From contig NZ_VMSG01000029.1 of the NCBI RefSeq assembly GCF_007713465.1, forward strand, positions 1-64,000: a stretch of 64,000 nt of DNA, given 5' to 3'. The position numbers and the translations under genes are program-made. This stretch comes from Pseudomonas sp. H3(2019) (GTDB lineage Bacteria; Pseudomonadota; Gammaproteobacteria; Pseudomonadales; Pseudomonadaceae). The notes under the pieces were generated by a model. The model was given only the letters and a program-made list of their open reading frames with translations, made no database searches and had not been told where the DNA came from. Below, one piece after another: positions 15,467-23,869 of this stretch (position 1 is its first letter; every line of letters begins with the position of its first letter).

Positions 15467-16609
15467 ATGAACTCTCCAGACTTCCTGCCGTTTACCAAAC
15501 CCTCTATCGACGAAGCCACGATCGCAGCCGTCGGTGACGTCTTGCGCTCCGGCTGGATTACCAGTGGGCCCAAGGTCCAGTTATTCGAAGCGCAGCTCTC
15601 GGACTATTTCGGCGGACGTCCGGTACGGACGTTCAATTCCGGAACCTGCACCATGGAGATCGCCTTGCGCATCGCGGGTATCGGTGCTGGTGACGAAGTC
15701 ATCACCACTCCGATCTCGTGGGTTGCAACGGCCAACGTGATCATTGAAGTGGGTGCGACCCCTGTGTTTGTCGACGTTGATCCAGTCACTCGCAATATCG
15801 ATCTAGCTCAAGTCGAAGCGGCAATCACACCACGGACCAAGGCGATCATTCCGGTCTATCTGTCGGGTCTGCCGCTGGATATGGATCGTTTGTACGCGCT
15901 GGCAAAAAAACACAACCTGCGGGTGGTGGAGGATGCTGCACAAGCGCTGGGCTCGTCCTGGAAAGGTGAGCGCATCGGGGCTTTTGGTGATTTTGTGTCC
16001 TTCAGCTTCCAAGCCAACAAGAACATCACCTCATCCGAAGGCGGTTGCTTGGTGCTGAATAATCTCGAAGAGGCACGTCTTGCCGAGAAACACCGGTTGC
16101 AGGGCGTCACTCGCATCGGCTTCGATGGTTTGGATGTGGATGTCCTGGGCGGCAAATACAATATGACCGACATTGCCGCGACCATCGGCCTGGGCCAGTT
16201 CGCGCATATCGAGGCGATCACTGCCCATCGTCGAGAGTTGGCTAAATACTACTTCGAGTGCCTTGGCAGTGATTTCGAAGCGAAATACGGTGCTCAACTA
16301 CCGGTCGCCGATTTCGATAACAGCAACTGGCACATGTTTCAGCTAGTGCTGCCAGAGCGTCAGGACGGTAAACCGGCCCGGGCCACGTTTATGGAGCAGA
16401 TGCAAGAGCACGGTGTCGGCATCGGCTGTCACTACCCCTCGATCCACTTATTGAGCTTGTACCGCGCGCGCGGCTTCAAGGAAGGTATGTTCCCGATTGC
16501 AGAACGGGTTGGCCGTCTGATCGTTTCGCTGCCGATGTTCAATGCCATGACAACAAGGGACGTCGAACGCTCGGTGGAAGCAGTGAAAGCAGTACTGCAA
16601 CCTTGCTGA
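15467..16609 (+). CDS. DegT/DnrJ/EryC1-family PLP aminotransferase
   Basis: The 380-residue protein is of the family that aminates keto-sugars or cyclitols. GWITSGPK (29-36), FNSGTCTMEIAL (57-67), VEDAAQALG (154-162) with D156 stacking on PLP, and the lysine K185 in SFQANKNITSSEGG are all intact. The ATG at 15467 gives the usual amino end (MNSPDFLPFTKPSID); the frame extends 43 codons further without homology. There is a 250-base gap to glyA, so it may have its own promoter. No nucleotide-sugar genes are nearby, and the substrate may be unusual. Confidence 0.85.
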   Translation: MNSPDFLPFTKPSIDEATIAAVGDVLRSGWITSGPKVQLFEAQLSDYFGGRPVRTFNSGTCTMEIALRIAGIGAGDEVITTPISWVATANVIIEVGATPVFVDVDPVTRNIDLAQVEAAITPRTKAIIPVYLSGLPLDMDRLYALAKKHNLRVVEDAAQALGSSWKGERIGAFGDFVSFSFQANKNITSSEGGCLVLNNLEEARLAEKHRLQGVTRIGFDGLDVDVLGGKYNMTDIAATIGLGQFAHIEAITAHRRELAKYYFECLGSDFEAKYGAQLPVADFDNSNWHMFQLVLPERQDGKPARATFMEQMQEHGVGIGCHYPSIHLLSLYRARGFKEGMFPIAERVGRLIVSLPMFNAMTTRDVERSVEAVKAVLQPC

Positions 16610-16716
16610 GCGGCAGCAAGCCAGTTTTTTGTGTGGGCGATGCCAACGCGTTGCTGGGAGAAGCGCGCTTACGCACCATTCCACCGGCCTACGCGAAAAG
16701 GCAGCGCAAATGAAAA

Positions 16717-16830
16717 GGGGACAAATTTATTTCTCTGTCACCTGCCTCGACGCATGTCTAGTCCTGAAACAGGTGTAAACCTATTTCAGGAATAGACATC
16801 ACCCGCCTCGACAACAGTGAGAAATAAGGA
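16717..16830. repeat. 58-base repeat interrupted by a 42-base palindrome
   Basis: The left arm GGGGACAAATTTATTTC is followed by TCACCTGCCTCGAC. The 42-base palindrome GTCTAGTCCTGAAACAGG... ends TTTCAGGAATAGAC at 16797. Then TCACCCGCCTCGAC is repeated before GAGAAATAA. The repeated 14-mer on both sides looks like a target duplication around an inserted element. The rest of 16610-16993 shows no gene. Confidence 0.6.
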
Positions 16831-16993
16831 GGCTTGCAATGAGGAGGAGTCCATATACGGATGTTCGAATGAGTCTAGAAAATCAGGGGCAATTCAGACT
16901 TCGGCGGCTCACTAAACCGTCATAATTGATCTCGATCAGAAACATGGGACTTCATGCGCCACCCCGCTATTGCAGTGTATGAATAGCCCCGAC

Positions 16994-17898
16994 TCAGGCT
17001 TGGGTGTTGTCCAGGATGAACTTGATCAGCGCCCGGGATGCGGCTGACAATTGCCGGTGAGGCGGGTAAATAATCGAGAATGGCCGACTGCGCCCACTCA
17101 ATTGCGCAAGTATTTCCACCAATTGCCCGCGCTGAATTTTGTCCCGGACGATGAAATCATAGGTCTGGCAGATGCCCAGACCGCTTTCCGCCAGCGAAAC
17201 GATCCCCAGGACATCGTCCGAAACCTCCACATTGGCTTGCGGTAGCCATTCGATATTTTTCCCGTCAAGACAGAACAACCACGATCCGACCTTGCCGCTG
17301 CTGGGCATGATGAATGGCAGACAAACGTGCTCGCCTAACATCTCAAGCGTCGTAGGGATGCCGGCGCGAGCCAGGTATTGGGGAGACGCGACGAGGCAAA
17401 GCCGCGCATCTTCCAGTTTGCGGCCCACCAGACCACTGTCCGGCAACTGCCCCAGACGAATCGCCAGATCGTAGCCTTCGGCGACCAGGTCGACATTGCG
17501 GTTGGTGATGCTCAGTTCCACCCGCACAGCCGGGTATTGCCGGGCAAACTCACTGAGCAGCGGTGGCAGACGATGATGCCCGTAAGTCGTTGGGACGCTC
17601 ATCCGAACGCGCCCGCTCAACTCGCCTTCCTGGCCGCAAATATTGCGCTCCGCCTCTTCAATCTGTGAAAAGGCCAAACGGGTTTGTTCCAGGTACAACT
17701 TGCCGGCGTCTGTCAGGCTGAGCCTTCGGGTAGTACGTCGCAACAATTGCACGCCAAGGCGCGACTCGAGCCTCGTCAACGCCCGGCTGAGCACCGAAGG
17801 CGTGGTCGCCAGGCGATGGCAGCAGCACTGACAGTGCCCTGCTCCACCACGCGAATAAAGGCTTCCACATCCCCAAGATGGTCAAATCTACGCGACAT
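16994..17898 (-). pseudogene. LysR-family regulator with a frameshift in the DNA-binding region
   Basis: From an ATG at 17898 the minus strand encodes MSRRFDHLGDVEAFIRVVEQ and GTVSAAAIAW. It then loses the frame near 17813 and continues, one base shifted, with TTPSVLSRALTRLESRLGVQ and a complete LysR effector domain to residue 300. A single missing base between the two parts explains it. The long downstream frame alone would begin at a GTG within the helix-turn-helix and could not bind DNA normally. It is divergent from the DJ-1-type gene at 18015. A sequencing error is possible. Confidence 0.8.
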
Positions 17899-18014
17899 TA
17901 TTGCCTCACGGGTCCAAATGAATTCCATTTTCGGTAGTTTATCGCCATATCATACATCAATAGAGTATCCAGGCAGGGGCGGCAACCGTTCGCCCGATAA
18001 ATTCTGGACACGAC

Positions 18015-18857
18015 ATGAAAAAACTGCCCCGTATTGCATTGGCCATAGCCCTCGCCAGCACTAGCCTGGCAGCCAGCGCTGACAACGTGCTTGTGGTGCT
18101 TTCCGATTCGGCGAAACTCGATTTGAAGGACGGCAAGGTCTTTGCTACCGGCTTCTACCTGAACGAGCTTTTGCAACCGGTAAAGATGCTGCTCGACGCT
18201 GGCCATAACGTCACCTTTGCCACCCCGAACGGCAACGCGCCGACAGTGGACAAAACCTCCATCGATAAAATGTACTTCAACAACGATGAGGCAGCGCTTC
18301 AGACCTATAAGAACTTGCTTGATCAACTGAAACTGACCCTGCCGGAACAGTCACCGGTCATCAGCCTTTCTCGGGTAGAGCAGATCGGTTATGCGCACTT
18401 TGATGCGGTCTACATTCCCGGCGGCCACGCCCCCATGCAGGATCTGCTCCACAGCCGTCCGCTGGGTCGCTTGCTGGCGAATTTCCATGGACAAGACAAG
18501 ACCACCGCACTCGTCTGCCACGGCCCGATCGCCCTGCTGTCGACCTTGCCTGACGCCGAAAAATTCACCCGCCAACTCCAGAGTGCGAAACCGGTGAGGG
18601 GCAGCGCCGACTGGATTTATGCGGGCTACAAGATGACCGTTATCAGCAATAAGGAAGAGGAGGAAGCCAAAGGTCTGCTCAACGGTGGTGTCATGAAGTT
18701 CTACCCGCAAACCGCGCTGGAACAAGCCGGTGGGGTGTACCGCAGCAACACTTCCAATTGGACGCCTAATGTGGTCATCGATCGTGAGTTGATCACTGGC
18801 CAGAATCCAGCCTCGGCCATTGAGGTCGGCAAGGCACTGCTCGATCGATTGAAATAA
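18015..18857 (+). CDS. Exported DJ-1/PfpI-family protein
   Basis: The 280-residue protein has a signal peptide (residues 1-22, ending AASA) and a DJ-1/PfpI alpha/beta domain. The nucleophile elbow is LVCHGPIALL with C168 and H169; the IPGGHAPMQD loop (144-153) is typical of the large HchA/Hsp31-like group. Members act as glyoxalases, chaperones or deglycases. A periplasmic location is less usual. It faces a broken LysR gene, and a second cytoplasmic DJ-1 gene follows at 19080. Confidence 0.82.
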   Translation: MKKLPRIALAIALASTSLAASADNVLVVLSDSAKLDLKDGKVFATGFYLNELLQPVKMLLDAGHNVTFATPNGNAPTVDKTSIDKMYFNNDEAALQTYKNLLDQLKLTLPEQSPVISLSRVEQIGYAHFDAVYIPGGHAPMQDLLHSRPLGRLLANFHGQDKTTALVCHGPIALLSTLPDAEKFTRQLQSAKPVRGSADWIYAGYKMTVISNKEEEEAKGLLNGGVMKFYPQTALEQAGGVYRSNTSNWTPNVVIDRELITGQNPASAIEVGKALLDRLK

Positions 18858-18920
18858 CACGACTGCAGCACTGCGCCCTCCCCCGACTCCGGTTTTTTAA
18901 CGGGTATTTGGAGCACTGTA

Positions 18921-18977
18921 ATGAAACCTCGCACTTTCCTTATTACCGGTGCGTCAGTCGGCAAAGCGACTTTCTAA
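18921..18977 (+). pseudogene. Amino-terminal stub of a short-chain dehydrogenase
   Basis: ATG at 18921 gives MKPRTFLITGASVGKATF and then TAA. MKPRTFLITGAS is a standard SDR start containing the beginning of the TGxxxGxG nucleotide loop. The remaining 230 or so residues are absent. It stands between the two DJ-1-type genes. Confidence 0.65.
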
Positions 18978-19079
18978 CGACAACATTTGCGGCTCAGCCG
19001 CTCCAGCGAATTCCCCGACTGTGCCAGTGGGCACTACCGCCGGCATTGCTCCTTCAGCTTGAACTCTAGAGAAAAAATC

Positions 19080-19784
19080 ATGACGCCCTCATCCGCAAAC
19101 CAACACAAACCACTATTGATGGTCCTCACCAGTCACGCCAGCAAAGGCGATGGTGGCGAGCCGACTGGCTTTTACCTCGGCGAAGTCACCCACCCGCTTG
19201 CCGTACTCGAAGCGGCCGGCTTTACAATCGAGTTCGCCTCGATCCAGGGCGGCGAACCTCCGGTCGATGGTCTCGACCTGAATGATGTCACCAACGCACG
19301 CTACTGGAACGACAGCCGCTTTCGCGCCGCCATTGCCAACACACAACGCCTGGACGCCCTGGATGCGTCGAAGTACGCCGCTATCTTCTTTACCGGCGGC
19401 CACGGTGCGATGTGGGATTTCCCGACTAGCCCTGCCGTGCAAAGCATGACCCGCGACCTCTTCGAAGCCGGCGGTGCAGTGGCCGCAGTCTGTCACGGTC
19501 CCGCGGCACTGGTAAACGTGACGCTCAGCGATGGCAGCTACCTGGTTGCCGGCAAAAACCTCAGTGCGTTTACCGACGACGAAGAACGTGCGGTCAAGCT
19601 CGACAACATCGTGCCTTTCTTGCTGGCCAGCACCCTGAGTGCGCGTGGTGCACATCATCACGGCGCAGCAAACTGGACTGCCAAGGTGGTGGTCGATGGT
19701 CGGCTCGTCACGGGACAAAACCCTCAATCCGCCACCGGAGTGGGTGAAGCGCTACGCGATCTGCTGCTCGTTCAGCCACGCTGA
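19080..19784 (+). CDS. DJ-1/PfpI-family cytoplasmic protein
   Basis: The 234-residue protein has no signal peptide. The catalytic set of DJ-1-type glyoxalase III is visible: E35 in GEVTHPL, C138-H139 in AAVCHGPAALV, and the FFTGGHGAMWDF loop (103-114). The ATG at 19080 follows AGAGAAAAAATC. It shares only fold-level similarity with the neighbour at 18015, so it is not a simple duplicate. It probably detoxifies reactive aldehydes. A SDR stub lies just upstream. Confidence 0.85.
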   Translation: MTPSSANQHKPLLMVLTSHASKGDGGEPTGFYLGEVTHPLAVLEAAGFTIEFASIQGGEPPVDGLDLNDVTNARYWNDSRFRAAIANTQRLDALDASKYAAIFFTGGHGAMWDFPTSPAVQSMTRDLFEAGGAVAAVCHGPAALVNVTLSDGSYLVAGKNLSAFTDDEERAVKLDNIVPFLLASTLSARGAHHHGAANWTAKVVVDGRLVTGQNPQSATGVGEALRDLLLVQPR

Positions 19785-19812
19785 AGCCGCGCGCATTTTT
19801 AAGGAGAACGCG

Positions 19813-19887
19813 ATGAAATGCATTGCATTGGCAAGTGCTCTGATGCTGGCCGCAGTGACACAAAGTTACGCATTCGCGGCGACATAA
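19813..19887 (+). pseudogene. Orphan signal peptide, remnant of an exported protein gene
   Basis: AAGGAG precedes the ATG at 19813. The 24 codons encode a complete signal peptide (MKCIALASALMLAAVTQSYA, then FAAT) and end at TAA. The frame reads on for another 19 codons (SHEPELWRSYTG) to a second stop, so a premature stop plus deletion is likely. The downstream segment to 20230 shows no further gene. Confidence 0.5.
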
Positions 19888-20232
19888 ACGTCTCACGAGC
19901 CAGAGCTCTGGCGCAGTTACACGGGTGTCATGGGACCTCGGCACTGAGCACAAGATTGATACCGTGTCCCACCAGGCGCCCATTTCGAACTCCAGCATTG
20001 AGGGCGATAGTGGGCCAGTGACCACCCTGAGCGCTGAACGGCAACATACCGGGCAATTGAAGGTTGGCTAGAGATTTTTCCTGGCTTCTCGATTCGGAGC
20101 CGCGGCGCGTCGAAGTCAGTTCAGGCCTGGGCAGACAGCTCACGCAGTGCTCGCCCTGATAACCACCCCGGATTGGCCGAGTGCTCCCCCGGGGGTATTG
20201 TGTCAGGCTATGCCGTTTTCACCCGTAGCTCC

Positions 20233-20254
20233 TAGCCCCGCTAGGGGCTTTTTC
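20233..20254 (+). terminator. Rho-independent terminator
   Basis: AGCCCC (20234-20239), loop GCTA, GGGGCT (20244-20249), then TTTTTC. It lies at the end of the gene-poor stretch 19888-20230 and just before a new gene. Confidence 0.7.
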
Positions 20255-20277
20255 ATGCTCAGGACGAGTCATTCAAG

Positions 20278-20745
20278 ATGTTGATGAAGCTGGCGCCGAA
20301 GAAGCTGCGCAACCCGCGTAATTTCTATCTGGGTATCGCTGCGGTGGTACTGATTGCTTGGATTGGACGCTATTTCGCGCTCAAAGCCGAGCAGGAGAAG
20401 GTGGCCCAACAGGCGCTGCTGGTCGAGCGCCTCGCCCAGTTGGACGCGACCCTGCCAAAGCAACTGGATGCAATTACCACCCTTGAGTACGTCGGTTTGA
20501 CGTACGGTGACACGATCTTCTACCGCTACAGGATCGACTTAGCAGCGAGCAGCCTCTCCGAGGAACGCAAGGCCAGCATGGAGGCGAGAATGCGCCGTGG
20601 TCTGGAGCAACTGGCCTGCAAGGAACCGCAGTTGCTGGCGATGATGCGCAGGTTCAAGTTTCACCAGGAGCATTACTACCTGGCCAGGAACAGCACACTC
20701 TTTTCCATTGAGCTTCACCCTGAACAGTTGAGCTGCCCAGGATGA
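20278..20745 (+). CDS. Membrane-anchored protein, unknown
   Basis: The 155-residue protein has a positively charged start (MLMKLAPKKLRNPRNF), one membrane helix (about 18-34, LGIAAVVLIAWIGRYFAL) and an outer domain with a short coiled-coil region (residues 38-65). Conserved-looking YVGLTYGDTIFYRYRIDL and LACKEPQLLAMM recall small periplasmic pseudomonad proteins of unknown role. It stands alone after a terminator. Confidence 0.6.
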   Translation: MLMKLAPKKLRNPRNFYLGIAAVVLIAWIGRYFALKAEQEKVAQQALLVERLAQLDATLPKQLDAITTLEYVGLTYGDTIFYRYRIDLAASSLSEERKASMEARMRRGLEQLACKEPQLLAMMRRFKFHQEHYYLARNSTLFSIELHPEQLSCPG

Positions 20746-20811
20746 TGCCAATAAGGTGTGCTGGCCGGACACTACTTGAATGCCATATCGTCGTAGCCGA
20801 ACACTCCTTTC

Positions 20812-21198
20812 TTATCGCGTTGGGTCATAAGCATTGACTGCCGCGTCCCACTGCATTTCATGGTCTTCGACCTCAACATTCCATTCACAACCAGACACCG
20901 CGATACGAATTTCCGATAAACATTTACACCAATGCTGTACGCCAACCCATGATGCGTCTTCTTGGTTATCTGGGAGCTTGGTAGAGCCCGAAAACACGAG
21001 GCCCTTCTTTAGAAAACGGCTCGGCTCCAGGTTTGTTGAAAAATCGAATGATTCCCAGTTTAGGCCGGAGCCGAGGGAAAGAAATCGTTCGATTTGATCG
21101 TCTACGCAGTGGCGATGGACAATCTCCTCGACGACGGTTATCTCGTTCAAGCTGAGCGGTGCTTTTCGCTGAGCAGTGTAATAGATGGATATTGCCAA
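20812..21198 (-). CDS. Small unknown protein of the orphan-gene array
   Basis: The 128-residue soluble protein has several tryptophans and an acidic end. It begins MAISIYYTAQRKAPLSLNE. The sequence ALNEI-type start and a VGVQHWCKCLSEIRIAVSGC segment give no secure family. It is the first gene of a series of unrelated small proteins between 20.8 and 24.7 kb, most of which look like immunity proteins. Confidence 0.5.
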   Translation of the reverse strand: MAISIYYTAQRKAPLSLNEITVVEEIVHRHCVDDQIERFLSLGSGLNWESFDFSTNLEPSRFLKKGLVFSGSTKLPDNQEDASWVGVQHWCKCLSEIRIAVSGCEWNVEVEDHEMQWDAAVNAYDPTR

Positions 21199-21290
21199 AG
21201 TGCGCCCTCAGAGCCGGTAGCCGTGATAGGGATGAAGAATACCGGCCTGGCATCCTTTCGACTACGCAACGTGTGTTAGCCGGACGTACG

Positions 21291-21333
21291 GCATTTCGGC
21301 CTTTCACGACAGACAACAATCGGCCAGAAGCTG
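21291..21333. repeat. Dispersed intergenic palindrome, copy 3 (weak)
   Basis: TTTCGGCC, ACGACAGACAACAATCGGCC and AGAAGCTG match the right half of copy 1. The left half is poorly kept. Confidence 0.45.
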
Positions 21334-21404
21334 TCCCTCATTTCGGAATCACTGCGCAGCTATAGGCTACTTTTATGACTGGGTATTAGTGCGATGCAGA
21401 TGGA

Positions 21405-21647
21405 TCATTTTTTCAATGAGAGTCGTGTTCGCTGCCATTCATTCCAGCAGTCCTCGGCAACTAAATCTCGGAAACCACGTTCGCGCTCCATATCTAGGGC
21501 GACGTCGAATGGGACTGCAACACACGTCGCTGAATCACGGATCTTGAGTGCCTCGGACTCTGTAAGTGAAGAGCCTTTGTTCGTTTCGGCGTTCTGCAAA
21601 ACTGCCGAAAGCGCCGGTATGAATACTAGGCAAAGCTGTTCCTTCAT
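21405..21647 (-). CDS. Small conserved-looking protein, unknown
   Basis: The 80-residue protein begins MKEQLCLVFIPALSAVLQNA and has a central LTESEALKIRDSATCVAVP and an end rich in Trp, Glu and Arg (DCWNEWQRTR). The pattern reminds me of a pseudomonad family of small cytoplasmic proteins found beside immunity genes, but there is no named domain. The ATG at 21647 is followed by a normal coding pattern. Palindrome copies flank it on both sides. Confidence 0.5.
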   Translation of the reverse strand: MKEQLCLVFIPALSAVLQNAETNKGSSLTESEALKIRDSATCVAVPFDVALDMERERGFRDLVAEDCWNEWQRTRLSLKK

Positions 21648-21745
21648 TTGTTGCTCACCTCGGTCGTTCGGTAAGCCTGAAAGGTTACGTTGGTTGCCTT
21701 ATCACGGCCAGTGGTCAAGAGCTGCCATCGCCTGGTGTCAGCATT

Positions 21746-21790
21746 AGGTCGATTTCTGCCTGTCGTGAGTGGCAGTAATCGGCCAAAAGT
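21746..21790. repeat. Dispersed intergenic palindrome, copy 4
   Basis: AGGTCGATTTCTGCCTGTCG followed by TGAGTGGCAGTAATCGGCC is close to copy 1, with two changes in the centre. Confidence 0.65.
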
Positions 21791-21801
21791 GGTCCCGCGA
21801 G

Positions 21802-22091
21802 CTATGCCAGCATGTGAAGCATGTCCATGAACATCGGACCTGAGAGATCACGTATCTCTCCGTCGTCAGCAACCAAGCAACCTACAGCGCCAGCGAATGA
21901 CTCTTGGTCATGCGCTGGGATGTCCAAGCTGCAAATGATCCTGTAGCGGAACAGCCAGCCGCAGGCGACGCGACCGCACAGTTCTACCGTTTGATGATAG
22001 CCATCAACGGACAGGGGCCGGGCACCGTGGGCCTGCGCAGGTTATATGCTGTACTGCCGGTAGATTCGCGTTGGGAAGATTCGTTGTTCAT
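21802..22091 (-). pseudogene. Frameshifted small gene, unknown
   Basis: On the minus strand an ATG at 22091 opens 35 codons (MNNESSQRES...CPLMAIIKR) to a TAG at 21984. One base out of frame the sequence continues as TVELCGRVACGWLFRYRIIC, then SLDIPAHDQESFAGAVGC, and ends FMDMLHMLA at 21802. The second part is strongly protein-like although it has no start of its own, so I read one gene with a frameshift near 21990. Plus-strand frames over the same bases look like shadows. Confidence 0.45.
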
Positions 22092-22161
22092 ACGCACTGG
22101 AAATGGCTGGAATAGCAGTCGATTATCTACTCGTTTGGTTTGAATGTCTGGGCATCCGCTC

Positions 22162-22209
22162 TGGGTCGATTACGGCCCTCCCGACAGGCAGAGATCGGCC
22201 AGAAGCTGC
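22162..22209. repeat. Dispersed intergenic palindrome, copy 5
   Basis: TGGGTCGATTACGGCCC, then CCGACAGGCAGAGATCGGCC and AGAAGCTGCC. The right half is well kept. Confidence 0.6.
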
Positions 22210-22399
22210 CCTTGGAGGCGAACCGCATTTGGCTCTTCATCCACCACTGATATGGAGGAACTATCCTTGGAAAACCGTTTAGGGTGGCTCTCCGTATGCT
22301 CCAGATTTATTAGCCTGCTGTTCTTCCTGTTTTCACCGTCGCGTGAAAAACTGCGCGCTCTTTGCCGCTCACTTTTTGTCTGTTTTGATGGAACTGCCG

Positions 22400-23200
22400 A
22401 TGGACATCATGGATACCAAGCAAGAAAACACCCTCGAAAAATCACTCAGGCTGGCGGCGGATGAACCGGCCCATCGACCTGACTTTTTCAAGACTCTGTT
22501 GAATTCCACTATCTACGTCCTTGGCACTGCCGGCACTGGCGAAGGTCAAGTCAACCTCGAGGCTGGTAGCAACATCAGCATCGCGCATTGGCAAAAGCCT
22601 GACGGCTCCGCTGTCATCCCGTTTTTTTCTTCGTTGCAAACACTACAAAGATCCATAGATAGCGAAGAGTCCTACGTAGAGATCCCGGCCAGATCGCTGT
22701 TTGAAATCACACTGGGCACCCCTCTTTTCCTCAATCCAAAGTCTCCTTACGGGAAAGAGTTTTTCCCGGAGGAAGTGCGCCATCTGCTCTCCGACGAGGT
22801 CGGCCAAAAGCCGGTGCAGCGCACGGTCGAAAAAGACACCAAAGTGCTGCTCGGACAGCCGTCGCAATATCCGTCGCAGATGGTCAACTCGCTCACACAA
22901 TTACTCGCCAAACATCGCAACGTAAAACGTGCATTTCTGGCGTTGATGCATGACGCATCGTCTGATCAAAAGCCTCATCTGATCATTGGTATTGAAGCGG
23001 ACGGAGATATTGAACTGGTCATGCGCGAAGCCGGTAACGTTGCCGGGGATACCGCTCCGGATGGCGAACCCGTTGACCTCTATCGCGTTCACGAAGGGGA
23101 ATCAGGCCTTAGCGATTACTTCCTCAAGCAAACCGCACCCTTCTATGAACGGAAGTCGGCAGGCTGGCTGCGTTCATTGTTCGGCTTTGGCAACGCGTGA
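22400..23200 (+). CDS. SseB-family protein
   Basis: The protein has 266 residues from the ATG at 22400. Met codons at 22388 and 22409 are alternatives. The amino half (FFKTLLNSTIYVLGT, then VIPFFSSLQTLQRSI, LFEITLGTPLFLNPKSPYGK) is the SseB amino domain; the carboxy half (VKRAFLALMHDASSDQKPHL to the end) is the SseB C-terminal domain. SseB is linked in E. coli to serine sensitivity; in other bacteria the family often lies beside immunity and secretion genes. It overlaps the next gene by four bases (GTGA), so the two are translated together. Confidence 0.82.
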   Translation: MDIMDTKQENTLEKSLRLAADEPAHRPDFFKTLLNSTIYVLGTAGTGEGQVNLEAGSNISIAHWQKPDGSAVIPFFSSLQTLQRSIDSEESYVEIPARSLFEITLGTPLFLNPKSPYGKEFFPEEVRHLLSDEVGQKPVQRTVEKDTKVLLGQPSQYPSQMVNSLTQLLAKHRNVKRAFLALMHDASSDQKPHLIIGIEADGDIELVMREAGNVAGDTAPDGEPVDLYRVHEGESGLSDYFLKQTAPFYERKSAGWLRSLFGFGNA

Positions 23201-23805
23201 CAGAGATCAACGCCGTGCTAACCGCCGAGCAGGCCTGCGAAATCGTGCTTAGCCTGTTTGACGGCGTCATGAGAGATGGCAAACCTGAGCGTTTTGTCAT
23301 TCAGTCATGTGAGCTTTCCGCCAACGGTGATTACTGGGTTATTCGCAGTAACAGTGAGGATTACGTCGTCCACGGCATGGCGGAGTTCTGCTACGTCGGT
23401 GTTAACGCGCACTTGATCAACGTCATGACGGGCGAGCGTGAGACGGTCGTCAGTTGCATGAGTGTCGATGAGTATCTGCAAGACAAATACGATCTGGAGG
23501 CAGTGTCGGGCAACCAGTATGTACTGACCCCGGCAATTGACCGAGGCGACAAACCGGCGCTGGTCAATTTGCGTCGAAAACTGCAGTGCACCTATCCGCA
23601 AACCCTTGCGTTGCTGACGGGCAAACAACGACTTTGGCTCACAGGTAAACGCAGGCTTCTTGAAGACGCGCAGCGACTGCTTCTCGAACAAGGCATAACC
23701 ACCCAAATCGAGTTAGTGCTTGATGCCGGCGAAGCAGTCGCCATCGGCGTCGAAACCTGGCACATCGAAGCGGTGTTGAGGGCTGTGCGCGAGAGGTTGT
23801 GCTGA
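23197..23805 (+). CDS. YrhB/Imm35-like two-part protein
   Basis: The 202-residue protein starts at a GTG overlapping the SseB stop. The amino part (about 35-95) has NGDYWVIRSNSEDYVVHG and NVMTGERETVVS, similar to YrhB/Imm35-like domains in which a W-V-I strand precedes an NxxTG turn. The carboxy part (about 120-200) resembles a ribosomal-protein-L7/L12-like or KOW-free alpha/beta fold with two LLTGK-LTGK repeats. These calls are tentative. The coupling to SseB suggests one functional unit. Confidence 0.55.
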   Translation: MTEINAVLTAEQACEIVLSLFDGVMRDGKPERFVIQSCELSANGDYWVIRSNSEDYVVHGMAEFCYVGVNAHLINVMTGERETVVSCMSVDEYLQDKYDLEAVSGNQYVLTPAIDRGDKPALVNLRRKLQCTYPQTLALLTGKQRLWLTGKRRLLEDAQRLLLEQGITTQIELVLDAGEAVAIGVETWHIEAVLRAVRERLC

Positions 23806-23869
23806 GCCGACGCCAAGGAGCAGTCATATAAAATGCAGTAACCCACCATCAATAGATACGGCCGACGCC

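Noticed and set aside
21904..22143. 79-codon plus-strand frame
   Set aside because: Covers the minus-strand frameshifted gene, which is more protein-like; no ribosome binding site.
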